The notes under the pieces were generated by a model, which was given only the letters and a program-made list of their open reading frames with translations, was not told the DNA's origin and made no database searches. Source: Desulfopila aestuarii DSM 18488 (GTDB lineage: Bacteria; Desulfobacterota; Desulfobulbia; Desulfobulbales; Desulfocapsaceae). From it: a stretch of DNA of 64,000 nucleotides. The stretch spans positions 62,001-126,000 of the forward strand of contig NZ_FRFE01000014.1 of NCBI RefSeq assembly GCF_900143695.1. The letters are read 5' to 3'. A program made the position numbers and the translations under genes. Shown here one piece after another: positions 45,285 through 56,800 of the stretch. The number at the start of each line of letters is the position of its first letter. Position 1 is the first letter of the stretch.

Positions 45285-46133
45285 TTAGTAGGTGTAAAAA
45301 CCTTTGCCGCTTTTTCGGCCAAGCCAACCGGCCTCAACATATTTTCTGAGCAGCGGACATGGACGGTATTTTGAATCCTTAAACCCATCATAGAGGGTTT
45401 CCATAATAGCCAGGCAGGTGTCAAGCCCAATGAGATCAGCCAGGGCCAGTGGCCCCATGGGATGATTCATGCCAAGCTTCATGACCGTATCGATATCTTC
45501 TTTTTTGCCGACACTCTGATACAGGCAGAAGATCGCCTCGTTGATCATCGGCATCAGAATTCGGTTGGCGATAAAACCAGGGAAGTCATTAGCCTCCGCC
45601 GGAGTCTTGCCGAATTTTTCGCAGAGTTGCCATGTTATTGAAAATGTTTCATCTGACGTCGCAAGACCGCGAATCACCTCCACCAGCTTCATCACCGGTA
45701 CGGGATTCATGAAGTGCATACCAATCACCTTCTCCGGGCGGTCGGTCTGGGCAGCGATCCTGCCAATGGGAATGGAGGAGGTGTTAGTGCCGAGAATCAC
45801 ATGCGGTGGACAAATGCGGTCCAGCTCACGAAAAATACCAAACTTTAGCTCTTCTCGCTCAGTGGCAGCCTCTACCACATAATCGGCTGCTGCCATATCC
45901 TCAAGATTGGTCGTAATTTTCACCCGGGACAGGATCGCCTGGCCATCAGCCTGAGAAATTTTCTCTTTTTCCACCAGCCGATTCAAATTTTTACCTATTG
46001 CCGCAAGCCCCTTTTCGGCAAACTCCTGCTTAACATCACTCATCACCACCTGCAGACCACTTGCAGCAGCTACCTGGGCAATACCGTTACCCATCTGACC
46101 TGATCCGATAACTCCAAAGGTCTTGACTGTCAT
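45285..46133 (-). CDS. hbd: 3-hydroxybutyryl-CoA dehydrogenase
   Basis: A 282-residue NAD-dependent enzyme converting 3-hydroxybutyryl-CoA to acetoacetyl-CoA. It has an N-terminal Rossmann motif GVIGSGQMGNGIAQ, the catalytic His in IGMHFMNPVPVMKL, and the C-terminal 3HCDH domain (NDFPGFIANRILMPMINEA). The ATG at 46133 follows GGAGAG; one further ATG lies at 46157. Confidence 0.93.
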   Translation of the reverse strand: MTVKTFGVIGSGQMGNGIAQVAAASGLQVVMSDVKQEFAEKGLAAIGKNLNRLVEKEKISQADGQAILSRVKITTNLEDMAAADYVVEAATEREELKFGIFRELDRICPPHVILGTNTSSIPIGRIAAQTDRPEKVIGMHFMNPVPVMKLVEVIRGLATSDETFSITWQLCEKFGKTPAEANDFPGFIANRILMPMINEAIFCLYQSVGKKEDIDTVMKLGMNHPMGPLALADLIGLDTCLAIMETLYDGFKDSKYRPCPLLRKYVEAGWLGRKSGKGFYTY

Positions 46134-46197
46134 ATTCTTTTTCTCTCCGTTATTCATTGTGGCTCTTTGTCATTTCATTGATACTCGCAGCACGTGT

Positions 46198-47376
46198 TCA
46201 CGGTCTTCTGAGAATTAAAGCAACCGCTTCTCCTCCACCAAGACAGAGTGAGGCAAGTCCTCGATGTGCATCCCGGCGCTCCATCTCATAGAGAAGATCG
46301 GTCAGAATCCGTGCTCCGCTGGCCCCAATGGGATGCCCTATCGCCACACTGCCCCCGTTGACGTTAACCTTTGTGGTATCAAGCTCGAGAACCCGATTAA
46401 TGGCAACCGAGGTTCCTGAAAACGCTTCGTTAATTTCAAAGAGATCGATATCGTTTATGGTAACACCCTCTTTTTTCAACACTTTGGGGATAGCATAGAT
46501 GGGTGCCATCAACACATATTTCAGTTCGATACCGTGGGATGCCTGCGCTCCCACTTCAGCCATGATCTTGCAACCAAGCTGCTCGGCCTTTTCTCTGCTC
46601 ATCAACACCAGGGCGGCGGCGCCGTCACTGATAATTGAAGCATTACCGGCAGTACCCACACCATCCTTTTTGAAGGCCGGACGCATCTTGGCAAGCGTTG
46701 CGTAATCGGTGGGCTGTACACACTCATCCCGGGTAAACATCTTTGGTTCCTTTCCCCGTTGCGGGATGGGCACCGGTACAATCTGGGCATCGAAATAACC
46801 TTTCTCCTGCCCTGCCTGTGCCTTGGCATACGACTCGGCAGCAAAGCGATCCTGATCTTCACGGTTAACCTTCCAGTTCTCGCAGATAAGCTCGTTGGAC
46901 ATCCCCATATGAAAATCATTGACCACATCCCAAAGCCCGTCGTGAACCATATGATCTTCGATTTTACCCGGCCCCATTCGATGGCCCCACCGTGCTTTTT
47001 CCATATAGTACGGAGCCATGCTCATGTTTTCCATGCCTCCCGCCACCACCACATCAGCATCACCACACTGGATTGCCTGGGCTGCCAACATGACCGTCTT
47101 CAACGAGGAGCCACAAACCTTATTGACGGTGATAGCCTCAACAAGATCGGGCAGACCTGCTTTAATCGCCGCCTGCTTTGCTGGGTTCTGGCCATAACCA
47201 CAGGGAAGTACCATGCCCATGATACACTCGTTGACTTCGCTGTCCTCGATACAGGCACGCTTGATTGCTTCCCGGATGACATGGCCGCCAAGGTCTGTGG
47301 CGCCAATGTTTGCAAGAGAGCCGCCAAAACTGCCTAGTGGTGTACGAACCGCGCTGACAATTACTGCCTGTTTCAT
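46198..47376 (-). CDS. Acetyl-CoA C-acetyltransferase (thiolase)
   Basis: A 392-residue thiolase that cleaves acetoacetyl-CoA to two acetyl-CoA. The nucleophile is Cys88 (NKVCGSSLKTVM); the other catalytic residues lie in GGSVAIGHPIGASG (His) and LCLGGGEAV (Cys). First gene of the minus-strand beta-oxidation operon, divergent from acyl-CoA synthetase; the shared intergenic region carries TetR-type operator sequences. Confidence 0.94.
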   Translation of the reverse strand: MKQAVIVSAVRTPLGSFGGSLANIGATDLGGHVIREAIKRACIEDSEVNECIMGMVLPCGYGQNPAKQAAIKAGLPDLVEAITVNKVCGSSLKTVMLAAQAIQCGDADVVVAGGMENMSMAPYYMEKARWGHRMGPGKIEDHMVHDGLWDVVNDFHMGMSNELICENWKVNREDQDRFAAESYAKAQAGQEKGYFDAQIVPVPIPQRGKEPKMFTRDECVQPTDYATLAKMRPAFKKDGVGTAGNASIISDGAAALVLMSREKAEQLGCKIMAEVGAQASHGIELKYVLMAPIYAIPKVLKKEGVTINDIDLFEINEAFSGTSVAINRVLELDTTKVNVNGGSVAIGHPIGASGARILTDLLYEMERRDAHRGLASLCLGGGEAVALILRRP

Positions 47377-47546
47377 AGTGAGTCCCTCTGTTGGTGATGG
47401 CCCGGCAGAAGATAGTGCCGCTGCCCGCTGACCATGTTGTTGCTGCGTTTAGATTATCCCAATAGCCCGAGCTACCTGAATCCTACTGGAAAATACCTCT
47501 TGATTCTTGTTAAAAATGGTTGTTTAATCAATCAAAAGCAAAGGCG

Positions 47547-47560
47547 ACCAAGCGCTCACT
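47547..47560. promoter_or_regulatory. Imperfect TetR-type operator near the thiolase side
   Basis: ACCAAGCGCTCACT matches the perfect palindrome at 47901-47914 in 11 of 14 positions, with the same AGCGCTC core. It lies about 170 bases upstream of the thiolase start and could control the minus-strand arm. Confidence 0.5.
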
Positions 47561-47857
47561 CGCTACACGTTTGATGTTTACGTAATCCCTCTTGTTTGTC
47601 AATCTTTTTCCGTGAATGGCATGCACTTTTCATGTCAGGAAAATCGTTGTCCGGCCGGAAGCGATGAATGTCAACACTGTAGCGCGGATGGAGCACACGC
47701 AATATAATTTTCCCTCATTACCTTTGCTCATTCAATGAGGATGAAATCCCGGAAGAACAGATCTTCAGGGAACCAGCAGCAGTGGATAATGGTATCAGAC
47801 TTTCCGATTTAACCGCGGAGTTCTGATCCTTTTTTGTAAAGAGTAAAGAAAATTGTT

Positions 47858-47886
47858 TTGACAAAGCGTCTGATTTGCTTTCTAGT
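47858..47886 (+). promoter_or_regulatory. Candidate sigma-70 promoter of the acyl-CoA synthetase arm
   Basis: A perfect -35 TTGACA (47858-47863), a 17-base spacer and a weak -10 TCTAGT (47881-47886). Transcription would start near 47893, immediately before the palindrome at 47901. Confidence 0.55.
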
Positions 47887-47900
47887 TGCAGAATAAACCG

Positions 47901-47914
47901 ACCGAGCGCTCGGT
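47901..47914. promoter_or_regulatory. Perfect palindromic operator ACCGAGCGCTCGGT
   Basis: A 14-base perfect palindrome of the type bound by TetR-family regulators of fatty-acid genes. It lies about 8-21 bases downstream of the predicted transcription start and 82 bases before the acyl-CoA synthetase ATG, where a bound repressor would block transcription. The likely binder is the TetR protein encoded at 53055-53714. Confidence 0.7.
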
Positions 47915-47995
47915 AAAGATAGTTTTGGCTGTTAGGCGGCGTGGCCTTAAACAGGCCCTGGAGTGCATCTCTAATCTGAACCCCAAGGAGTCCCT

Positions 47996-49765
47996 ATGAG
48001 CATGGTAAGTCTGTACAAAGAGGTCATGGATCTCAACATGATGGAAGATAACGACCAGAAGGAGGCTAAGGCCAAAGCGTTTTTCGACAAACTTAATGCC
48101 ATGACCCTCCCCGACACATTCAACTGGGCCGAGGAGATTTTTGAAGGACTGCACCTACAGGAGCGTCCGAATCAGACAGCACTTATCTGGGCCGATATCC
48201 ACACCGGAGAAAGCAAGAAATACACCTACAAAGAATTCGCAGCCCACGGCAATCAATGTCTTAACAGGCTCGCCAAGGCCGGCGTCACGATTGGTAACAA
48301 TATGTATATGATGACACCAATTGTGCCCGAAACCTGGTTTGCCAGCTATGCCTGTGTCAAAGGTGGTATTATTGCTGTTCCTACCGCCACCACCATGACC
48401 GTCCGCGAGATGAAGTTCCGTTTTGAAACCTACCAGCCGGACTGCATTATTGCCGACCAGATCTACACCGACATTATGGACGAGGCCCTGGCGCTCACAG
48501 GTATGGAGCCAAAGATCAAACTGGTATTAGGCGAAAAGGAAGGCTGGGTCAGTTATCGTCAACTCACCGATGAACCCACTGAGGCGAAAGCCGCCAAAAC
48601 CGGCTCTAAAGATCTGCTGTTCTGCTTCTTCACATCCGGAACCACCGGGCTGCCCAAGCGGGTCGGCCATACTGCCACATCGTATCCTCTCGGCCATCTC
48701 TCTACTTCAGTGATGATAGGTATCCGTCCGGATGACGTACACCACAACCTGAGCGCTCCAGGCTGGGCCAAATGGGCCTGGTCGAGCTTTTTTGCTCCGT
48801 TAAACGTCGGCGCCACTGCCACCGGTTTCAACTTTAAAGCTCTGGACGGTCCGAAGTATCTTGAGACCGTGGCTACCCAAAAAGTCTCAACCTTTTGTGC
48901 GCCACCTACCGCCTGGCGATTATTCATTAACCAGGATATCTCCAAATATGATTTTTCGGCTCTCAGACAATCCATCGGCGCAGGTGAACCGCTGAATCCC
49001 GAGGTAATCAGCAAATGGAAAAAGCTGACCGGCACCGAGATTCGCGATTTCTACGGCCAGACCGAATCAACCGCCATGATCGGCAACGCTCCCTGGATGA
49101 ACGGCAAGATGCGCAGCGGCTCCTTCGGTAGCCCTTCTTTCATGTATGACGCGACCCTCGTTGATGATGACGGCAAAGAAATCACCAGCCCTGACGAACC
49201 TGGCCATATCGTGGTCCGCCTCGACCGATGGCGCGCCATTGGCCTTTTCACCGAATATATCGGCACACCGGAAAAGATGGCCAGCGTTTTCAGAGACAAC
49301 TACTATTACACCGGCGATAAGGCGTCCATCGATCCGGACGGCTACTGGTGGTTTGTCGGCCGCAGCGATGATGTTATCAAGTCCTCGGATTTCAGGATCG
49401 GCCCCTTCGAGGTGGAAAGCGCCCTGATCGAGCACGATTCTGTAGGTGAATCAGCCGTCGTTGGTGTACCCGACCCGAAACGCCACCAGTTGGTCAAAGC
49501 CTTCGTCATCTTAAAAGCCGGCTACGAGCCTTCGCGCGAGATGGCACTTGAACTGTTCAAGCACACCATCAATATCCTGGCAAAATTCAAGATTCCACGA
49601 ATTATCGAGTTCGTTCCGGAATTACCCAAAACCCTGAGCGGCAAGATCAGGCGTGTTGAACTTCGCCAAAATGAGACGGATCGTCCCGACGCAGGCAAAG
49701 CCGGTGAACGAAAAGAATACTATTACTGGGAATTCCCGGAATTGAGTTCCAGTAAAAAAGAGTAA
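47996..49765 (+). CDS. Acyl-CoA synthetase (AMP-forming)
   Basis: A 589-residue ligase that activates a carboxylic acid with ATP and CoA. Motifs: the ATP loop FFTSGTTGLPKRV, DFYGQTESTAM, the TGDKASIDPDGYWWFVGRSDD hinge region, and the C-terminal lysine in PKTLSGKIRR. AAGGAG precedes the ATG. First gene of the plus-strand arm. By context the substrate is a short or branched fatty acid such as butyrate or isobutyrate; sequence alone does not fix it. Confidence 0.9.
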   Translation: MSMVSLYKEVMDLNMMEDNDQKEAKAKAFFDKLNAMTLPDTFNWAEEIFEGLHLQERPNQTALIWADIHTGESKKYTYKEFAAHGNQCLNRLAKAGVTIGNNMYMMTPIVPETWFASYACVKGGIIAVPTATTMTVREMKFRFETYQPDCIIADQIYTDIMDEALALTGMEPKIKLVLGEKEGWVSYRQLTDEPTEAKAAKTGSKDLLFCFFTSGTTGLPKRVGHTATSYPLGHLSTSVMIGIRPDDVHHNLSAPGWAKWAWSSFFAPLNVGATATGFNFKALDGPKYLETVATQKVSTFCAPPTAWRLFINQDISKYDFSALRQSIGAGEPLNPEVISKWKKLTGTEIRDFYGQTESTAMIGNAPWMNGKMRSGSFGSPSFMYDATLVDDDGKEITSPDEPGHIVVRLDRWRAIGLFTEYIGTPEKMASVFRDNYYYTGDKASIDPDGYWWFVGRSDDVIKSSDFRIGPFEVESALIEHDSVGESAVVGVPDPKRHQLVKAFVILKAGYEPSREMALELFKHTINILAKFKIPRIIEFVPELPKTLSGKIRRVELRQNETDRPDAGKAGERKEYYYWEFPELSSSKKE

Positions 49766-49913
49766 TCATCACAGGGGATCATCCCGCATCCGGTCGGTAG
49801 TACCAACCGGCCCCTGAGCCACCGCCCACTGGAACAGCACCCAGGCCGACAACTCCTCCGCCGGGTGCGGGATGGTTTTGCAGGACACAACAGGACTCTT
49901 CGGAGCAGATGCC

Positions 49914-51059
49914 ATGAATTTCGATTTAACAGAAGAACAGAAACTGATTAAGGACATGGTCCGCGAGTTTGCGGAAAATGAAATTGCCCCGTCTGCCAGC
50001 GAGCGCGATGAAGAAGAACGTTTCGACCGCGGTCTCATGTTTGATAAACTCGGGGAGCTCGGTCTGACTGGTATCGTTTTCCCTGAAGAGTATGGCGGTG
50101 CCGGTGCTGACTATATCAGCTATGCTATCGCTGTTGAAGAGCTCTCCCGGGTCTGTGCCTCCACCGGTGTGACCCTTTCTGCTCACCTATCGCTTGGCAG
50201 CAACCCGATTTATCTGTTTGGCACCGAGACTCAGAAACAGAAATTTCTCACCCCCATGGCAAAAGGCGAGAAGATGGGCGCTTTCGGTCTCACCGAGCCA
50301 GCCGCAGGCTCCGATGCTGGTGGCACCAAGACCACGGCTAGGCGTGAAGGTGACAGCTGGATTTTAAACGGCACCAAGATTTTTATTACCAACGCCGGTG
50401 AAGCCGAAATATATGTGGTTATGGCCCGCACCGACAAGGATGCTCAAAAGCATCACGGCATCAGCGCCTTTATCGTCGAAAAAGGAACGCCGGGTTTTTC
50501 CTTTGGTAAAAAGGAAAAAAAGATGGGCATCCGCTCCTCTCCCACCATGGAATTGGTCTTTGAGAACTGCCAGATTCCAGCCGACAATATGCTCGGTAAA
50601 GAAGGTGAAGGTTTTAAAGTGGCCATGAAGACCCTTGATGGCGGCCGTATCGGCATCGCCGCCCAGGCACTGGGTATTGCCCAGGGCGCGCTTGAAGCCG
50701 CGGTCAACTACGCCAAGGAACGAAAACAATTCGACAATCCGATCGCCAGCTTTCAGGGCATCATGTTCCAGCTGGCCGATATGGCCTGTATGGTTGAATC
50801 AGCCAGATTACTCGTCTATCAGGCAGCGTATAAAGCCAGCAACGGTCAGTCTTACACCCAGGCCTCCGCTATGGCCAAACTGGTTGCCAGCGAAACAGCC
50901 ATGAAGGTCTCGACCCAGGCGGTTCAGGTGCTGGGCGGCTACGGTTACACCCGTGAGTTCCCGGTGGAACGAATGATGCGCGATGCCAAGATTACCGAGA
51001 TTTATGAAGGAACCAGCGAGATCCAGAGGCTTGTTATCGGCACCAACCTGACCCGCTGA
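49914..51059 (+). CDS. Acyl-CoA dehydrogenase (short/branched-chain type)
   Basis: A 381-residue flavoenzyme, paralogous to the one at 41216-42373. It has [35 protein letters not shown], the FITNAGEA loop, and the catalytic glutamate in [12 protein letters not shown]. The ATG at 49914 follows CGGAG. The etfBA genes directly downstream are the expected electron acceptor. Confidence 0.93.
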   Translation: MNFDLTEEQKLIKDMVREFAENEIAPSASERDEEERFDRGLMFDKLGELGLTGIVFPEEYGGAGADYISYAIAVEELSRVCASTGVTLSAHLSLGSNPIYLFGTETQKQKFLTPMAKGEKMGAFGLTEPAAGSDAGGTKTTARREGDSWILNGTKIFITNAGEAEIYVVMARTDKDAQKHHGISAFIVEKGTPGFSFGKKEKKMGIRSSPTMELVFENCQIPADNMLGKEGEGFKVAMKTLDGGRIGIAAQALGIAQGALEAAVNYAKERKQFDNPIASFQGIMFQLADMACMVESARLLVYQAAYKASNGQSYTQASAMAKLVASETAMKVSTQAVQVLGGYGYTREFPVERMMRDAKITEIYEGTSEIQRLVIGTNLTR

Positions 51060-51161
51060 CAGCCAAGATGATTGCCTTGTTGTAACCGATGACTATTCTT
51101 TAAGATTATACAGCAGCAAGCAGCAGAACAACATTATTCAACCCTGACAGATGGGGACGCT

Positions 51162-51935
51162 ATGAAAATACTGGTATGCATAAAACAGGTTCCGGACATG
51201 GAATCCCGATTCAAAGTCGACAGCGCAGGCACCTGGTACGACACCACAGAACTCGTATGGCGCATGAACGAATACGATGAGTATGGGGTCGAGCAGGCCG
51301 TACAGTTGAAGGAACAGACTGGCGGCGATTTGACGGTCCTCTGTATCGGCCCTGATCGGGTCAAGGAAACCATGAAGAAAGCGCTGGCCATGGGCTGTGA
51401 TCGAGGCGCCCACGTCAACGACCCGGATTATGCCACCCGCGACCCATTTGAGATAGGTGCGATTATTGCTGAGTACGCTAGTGATAAAGGTTTTGACGTG
51501 ATCTTTACCGGCATGCAGTCCCAGGATCGAGGGAGCGCTCAGGTTGGCGTGCTCGTTTCTGAATTACTGGGAATTCCCGCCGTCACCACCATCGTCGATT
51601 TTGTCCTTGAAGGCTCCACCGTCAACGTTAAGCGGGAACTGGAAGGTGGCATCAAGGCCAAAGTCTCTGTAACTCTTCCCGCCCTCTTCACTTGCCAGCT
51701 TGGCCTCAATACCCCGCGCTACCCTACCCTGCCAAACATTATGAAGGCCAAGAAAAAGGAACTGCTCTCGATACCGGTTCAAGACCTCCTAAAGGTTGCC
51801 TTCCGCCTTGAGACCGTGTCCATGCAATTGCCTGAAAAGAAAGGTGGCGGCTTGGTACTCGAAGGAGATGCCGGTGAATTGGCCGATAAACTGATTACGA
51901 TACTCAAAGAAAAGACCGGCGTTCTCGCCAAGTAA
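51162..51935 (+). CDS. etfB: Electron transfer flavoprotein beta subunit
   Basis: A 257-residue subunit (KILVCIKQVPDMESRFKVD at the start; FTGMQSQDRGSAQVGVLVSELLG; VKRELEGGIKAKVSV). With EtfA it carries electrons from acyl-CoA dehydrogenase. No second-FAD bifurcation motif is obvious to me, but I cannot exclude one. It is 12 bases from etfA. Confidence 0.94.
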   Translation: MKILVCIKQVPDMESRFKVDSAGTWYDTTELVWRMNEYDEYGVEQAVQLKEQTGGDLTVLCIGPDRVKETMKKALAMGCDRGAHVNDPDYATRDPFEIGAIIAEYASDKGFDVIFTGMQSQDRGSAQVGVLVSELLGIPAVTTIVDFVLEGSTVNVKRELEGGIKAKVSVTLPALFTCQLGLNTPRYPTLPNIMKAKKKELLSIPVQDLLKVAFRLETVSMQLPEKKGGGLVLEGDAGELADKLITILKEKTGVLAK

Positions 51936-51947
51936 ACGGGTGCTGAT

Positions 51948-52865
51948 ATGAAAGCGTTACTTATAGCCGAATCACGAGAAGGAAAAGTGCTTGGCAGCTG
52001 CAGTGAGTTAGTTGCCTTTGCCCAAAAAGCCGGAAGCGACAGCGTCATGTTCATGGTTGGCACGGATAGCAACTTGCCTGCCTACGATGGCACCATTTAT
52101 TTAGCCGATGCAGCCAAATATGGCGAATATAATCCGGCGGTGCATAAGCAATTGATTCTTGACGTGGTGACCAAAGAAAAGCCAGACATGATCGTCTTCA
52201 GCCACTCTTCCTATGGTTGGGATCTCGCCCCCCGGGTGGCATTTGCCCTGGAGGCAGCCCAGTTTTCCGAAGTCGCGGATATCGTTGATGGCGACCCGGT
52301 TGTTCCTGCCTGCAACTCCAAACTGAGAAGGCGCCTGAAAGCGAAATCGACCGTCAAGGTGCTGACCCTGCAGGCTGGAGCCTTCAGCCTGGCTGAACCC
52401 ATTACTGCCAGCCCGAATGTTGAGAAGATTGATACCGATACCGCCGGCAAGGTGACCTTTCTCGGTTACGAAGAGGCCCCCAAAGGTGGTGTTGATCTCG
52501 GTAAAGCCGCAATCATCGTCAGCGCTGGGCGCGGCGTCGGCGGTAAAGACAATATCCCCATGGTTGCCGCACTCGCCAAGGCGCTTGGGGGGGAATACGG
52601 TGCAAGTCGTCCGGTGGTTGATGCTGAGTGGGTCGAACATGCTCGCCAGGTGGGAACAACAGGCCAGACCGTTTCGCCAAAACTCTATGTCGCCTGCGGT
52701 ATTTCCGGAGCCATCCAACATCTGGCCGGCATGAAGAAATCGGAATTCATCGTGGCAATCAATACCGACAAGGATGCCCCTATCGGCGAGGTAGCCGATG
52801 TACTGGTAGTGGCTGATGTAAAACAGTTTTTACCTGCACTGACCGAGCGACTGCAGGCAGGGTGA
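51948..52865 (+). CDS. etfA: Electron transfer flavoprotein alpha subunit
   Basis: A 305-residue subunit with the C-terminal FAD domain: [36 protein letters not shown] and [19 protein letters not shown]. Forms the heterodimer with EtfB. No N-terminal ferredoxin domain is present, unlike some butyrate-cycle EtfA proteins. Confidence 0.94.
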   Translation: MKALLIAESREGKVLGSCSELVAFAQKAGSDSVMFMVGTDSNLPAYDGTIYLADAAKYGEYNPAVHKQLILDVVTKEKPDMIVFSHSSYGWDLAPRVAFALEAAQFSEVADIVDGDPVVPACNSKLRRRLKAKSTVKVLTLQAGAFSLAEPITASPNVEKIDTDTAGKVTFLGYEEAPKGGVDLGKAAIIVSAGRGVGGKDNIPMVAALAKALGGEYGASRPVVDAEWVEHARQVGTTGQTVSPKLYVACGISGAIQHLAGMKKSEFIVAINTDKDAPIGEVADVLVVADVKQFLPALTERLQAG

Positions 52866-53054
52866 GCGATGACAGCATCGCTGCTACGGGAAGTATTTTT
52901 CTTCTCCAGCAATGCTGCCCGCCAGAGCCGGGGTGGGGTGCAATTCCTCACGTAAGGAGGTTTTTCTTTTGTTCTTTCCAAATATTGTATAGATTAGCCG
53001 TTGATAGTGCTTTCAGCTCTTCTTGAGGTAAATCAGGACAATACAGGCATATAA

Positions 53055-53714
53055 ATGAGAACAAAAGAAAACGAAGTCAAAGAGGTAGCCACCCAGATCA
53101 AAAACCAGGATCTGGTCAAAGAACGTCGACGGCAGATTGTCGATGCGGCCGTTAAGCTGTTCATAAAACACGGCTACCATAAAACCACCACACGGCTCCT
53201 CGCCAAGGCTACGGGTCTCTCCATCGGCACAATGTACGATTACATCTCCACCAAGGAGGATGTTCTTTATCTCGTCTGCGTGGCAATCCACGCAGAGGTA
53301 GAAGAGGGAGTGAAAGAGGCACTGGCACGACCACTCAAGGGCAAGGATGCCCTCGCCGAAGTGATTCGGGAATATTTTCTGGTCTGTGACAGGATGAGCG
53401 ACCATGTGCTGCTCATGTACCAGGTTACCCACTTTCTTTCACCAAAATGGCAGCAAAAGGTACTGGAAGCCGAAATCGGGATCACAGATTTGTTTATTTC
53501 GGCCATGCATCAGATCAAGAAAACAGGAACACTGCCGGAACTTGAAGACGACACTATCAGCCTGATTGGCCATAATATTTCCGTTATCGGACATACCTGG
53601 GCCTTTCGCCGCTGGTATTTTGCCAAGCATTTCACGATAGAGAAATACATCGAACAGCAGACAGACTTTATCATGAGCTTTCTCGCCAAGAAGAAGGCCT
53701 CGGTACACAACTGA
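53055..53714 (+). CDS. TetR family transcriptional regulator
   Basis: A 219-residue repressor with an N-terminal helix-turn-helix (RRRQIVDAAVKLFIKHGYHK, then LAKATGLSIGTMYDYISTKEDVL) and a helical ligand domain. It lies between etfA and the mutase gene, so it probably senses an acyl-CoA and controls this locus, as FadR/PsrA-type TetR regulators do. The candidate site is the palindrome at 47901-47914. The ribosome site is weak. Confidence 0.9.
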   Translation: MRTKENEVKEVATQIKNQDLVKERRRQIVDAAVKLFIKHGYHKTTTRLLAKATGLSIGTMYDYISTKEDVLYLVCVAIHAEVEEGVKEALARPLKGKDALAEVIREYFLVCDRMSDHVLLMYQVTHFLSPKWQQKVLEAEIGITDLFISAMHQIKKTGTLPELEDDTISLIGHNISVIGHTWAFRRWYFAKHFTIEKYIEQQTDFIMSFLAKKKASVHN

Positions 53715-53824
53715 CCGATCCTTTTTCACAGTCGGGGTTCTTGCCCTTCTGCAATCGTTCTGGATTTCCTATCTGAAGCCAGCCTGGTCACCAGCGCTGA
53801 ATATTTACCGCTATAGGAGAAACC

Positions 53825-56800
53825 ATGAACGCGAGCGTTGAAGTGTACACCCCGAAACACAGTATCCGAATCATCACCGCCACCTCACTTTTCGACGGTC
53901 ACGACGCATCCACCAATATCATGCGGCGGATTCTGCAGGACTCGGGTGTCGAAGTCATTCATCTTGCACACAATCGCTCGGTTCAGGAACTGGTTGACAC
54001 CGCCATCGAAGAAGACGCTCACGGCATCGCCATGTCCAGTTATCAGGGCGGGCATATGGAGTCGTTCAAGTACATGATCGACCTCTTAAAAGAACGGGAC
54101 GCAGCCCACATCAAGGTATTCGGTGGTGGAGGCGGCGTTATCGTGGCCGACGAGATACGTGAGCTGGAAGAGTACGGGGTCACCAAGATCTATTCGCCGG
54201 AAGACGGTGCCTCCATGGGGTTACAGGGTATGATCAATCATATGATATCCTGCATGGACTTCGCTACCACCAGTTTTGCTGACCTTGCTCCCGACAGACT
54301 GCACTATACTGACAAGAAAGAGATCGCCAAATTCATTAGCATGGCCCAGGAGACCAAGAGCCATGGCGGTAATCTCGCTGAATTGATGGCCATGATCGAA
54401 CCGCTGGCCACCAAGTACGATCCCCCTGTCATTGGCATCACCGGCACTGGCGGCGCCGGCAAATCGTCGCTTACCGACGAACTGCTGCTCAGATTTCTTA
54501 ACGACCTCGAAGATCTCAACATCGCCATTGTCTGCTGCGATCCTTCCCGGCGTAAAACAGGCGGAGCACTCTTGGGCGATCGTATCCGGATGAATGCCAT
54601 CACCGGTTCCGACCGGGTCTATATGCGCAGTCTTGCCACCCGCGATTCTGCCAACGAGGTTTCAGAGTCTCTACCTGAAGCCATCCGGATCTTAAAGGCT
54701 GCAGGCTTTGATCTGATCATCGCCGAAACCGCCGGTATCGGTCAGGGCGACTCACGGATAACCGACCTTGCCGACATCTCCATGTATGTCATGACCAGCG
54801 AATATGGGGCGCCGTCCCAGCTGGAAAAGATCGACATGCTCGACTATGCGGATATCATCGTCATCAACAAGTTTGAAAAGAAAGGCGGTGACGACGCCAT
54901 TCGTGACGTTCGCAAGCAGGTGATGCGTAACCGCAAGGCCTGGGACACCAAACCTGAAGATTTCCCGGTTTACGGCACTATCGCTTCCAAATTCAACGAC
55001 GACGGGGTTACCGCACTCTATCACGGCATTGTTGAACTGCTCAATTCGAAAATGGGTATGGGCCTTAAACCGCAACTGCCCAAGCCAAAAGAGAAGGTGC
55101 CCTCATCAAAAGCCATTGTCATCCCGGCCAATCGCATACGGTACCTGGCTGAAATAGCCGACACGGTCCGAGGTTATCATAACGAAACGCTGCAACAGGC
55201 TGAAGCCGTGCGGCAACTCTGGCATGTGCAGGAATCGATCAATCTCCTGGAAACAAAAGACGAGGCAGCGATTGCTGATAGTATCGCAACCCTGAAAACC
55301 GAGGCTGAGCAGCTGAACCAGGCGGTCGATAGAGAAACAGAAAAAACGCTTTCAGCCTGGCAGGAATGCCGCAAGGCGTATTCAGGCGATGAACTGGTCT
55401 ATCAGGTGCGAGGCAAGGAGATCAGGGTTCCCTTGTATACCAAATCGCTCTCCCACTCAAAGATTCCGAAGATCGCACTGCCGAAAATCACCGATCCGGG
55501 CGATACGCTGGTATTCTTGAGAAAAGAGAACCTGCCGGGATTCTTCCCCTTCACTGGCGGCGTCTTCCCCCTAAAACGTACCGGTGAAGACCCGACCCGG
55601 ATGTTTGCCGGTGAAGGCGGTCCTGGCCAGACTAACCAGCGCTTCAAACTGCTGTCGGCCAACTATGAGGCGAAGCGGCTCTCCACCGCCTTCGATTCGG
55701 TCACCCTTTATGGCTGGGATCCCGCAGAGCGACCCGACATTTATGGTAAGATCGGCACCTCCGGTGTCTCTATCTGTACCCTCGATGATGTAAAGCTGCT
55801 CTATGACGGGTTTGATCTGTGCGCCCCCACCACTTCGGTTTCCATGACCATTAACGGCCCGGCACCGATTATTCTGGCAATGTTCATGAATACTGCCATT
55901 GACCAGCAGCTCGACCGGTTCGCCGAAGAACATGGGCGACGTCCAGATGAGACTGAAGCCGGTAAAATCCGGACCGATGTGCTGGCCAATGTCCGTGGTA
56001 CGGTTCAGGCGGATATCCTCAAAGAGGACCAGGGCCAGAACACCTGTATCTTCTCTATCGAGTTTGCCCTGAAGATGATGGGTGATATTCAGGAGTTCTT
56101 CATCAAGAACAGGGTGAGAAATTTCTACTCGGTCTCTGTCTCCGGCTATCATATCGCCGAAGCAGGTGCCAACCCGATCACCCAGCTAGCCCTGACCCTT
56201 TCCAACGGTTTCACCTATGTCGAGTACTATCTCTCGCGCGGCATGGATATCAATGAGATCGCTCCCAACCTCTCCTTCTTCTTCTCCAACGGTATGGATC
56301 CGGAATACACTGTGATCGGCCGGGTAGCTCGCCGCATCTGGGCAGTGGCCATGAAAGAGCGGTATGGGGCAACCGAACGCGGGCAGAAGCTGAAATACCA
56401 TATCCAGACTTCAGGGCGTTCTCTGCACTGCCAGGAAATCCAGTTCAATGATATCCGCACCACCCTGCAAGCGCTCTGTGCTATCTATGACAACTGCAAC
56501 AGCCTGCACACCAACGCCTATGACGAAGCGATCACCACCCCGAGTTCCGAATCGGTCCGGCGCGCACTGGCCATTCAGCTGATCATTAACCGGGAATGGG
56601 GTTTGGCGAAGAACGAGAACATGAATCAGGGCAGCTACATTGTCGATGAACTCACCGATCTGGTGGAAGAGGCTGTTCTCTCTGAGTTTGAACGAATCAG
56701 CGACCGTGGCGGCGTACTCGGCGCCATGGAGACCGGCTATCAGCGCAGCCGCATCCAGGAAGAGTCCCTCTACTATGAGCGGCTCAAACACTCCGGTGAA

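Larger units (their letters stand above)
47377..47995. other. Divergent control region of the acyl-CoA locus
   Basis: These 619 bases lie between the thiolase and acyl-CoA synthetase genes and hold no supported gene. They contain two related operator-like palindromes, 47547-47560 and 47901-47914, and a promoter for the plus-strand arm, all listed separately. Confidence 0.6.

Noticed and set aside
53720-53824. Possible third TetR operator before icmF (an AGCGCT core)
   Set aside because: The flanking arms are shifted by one base and do not form the ACCGAGCGCTCGGT palindrome.
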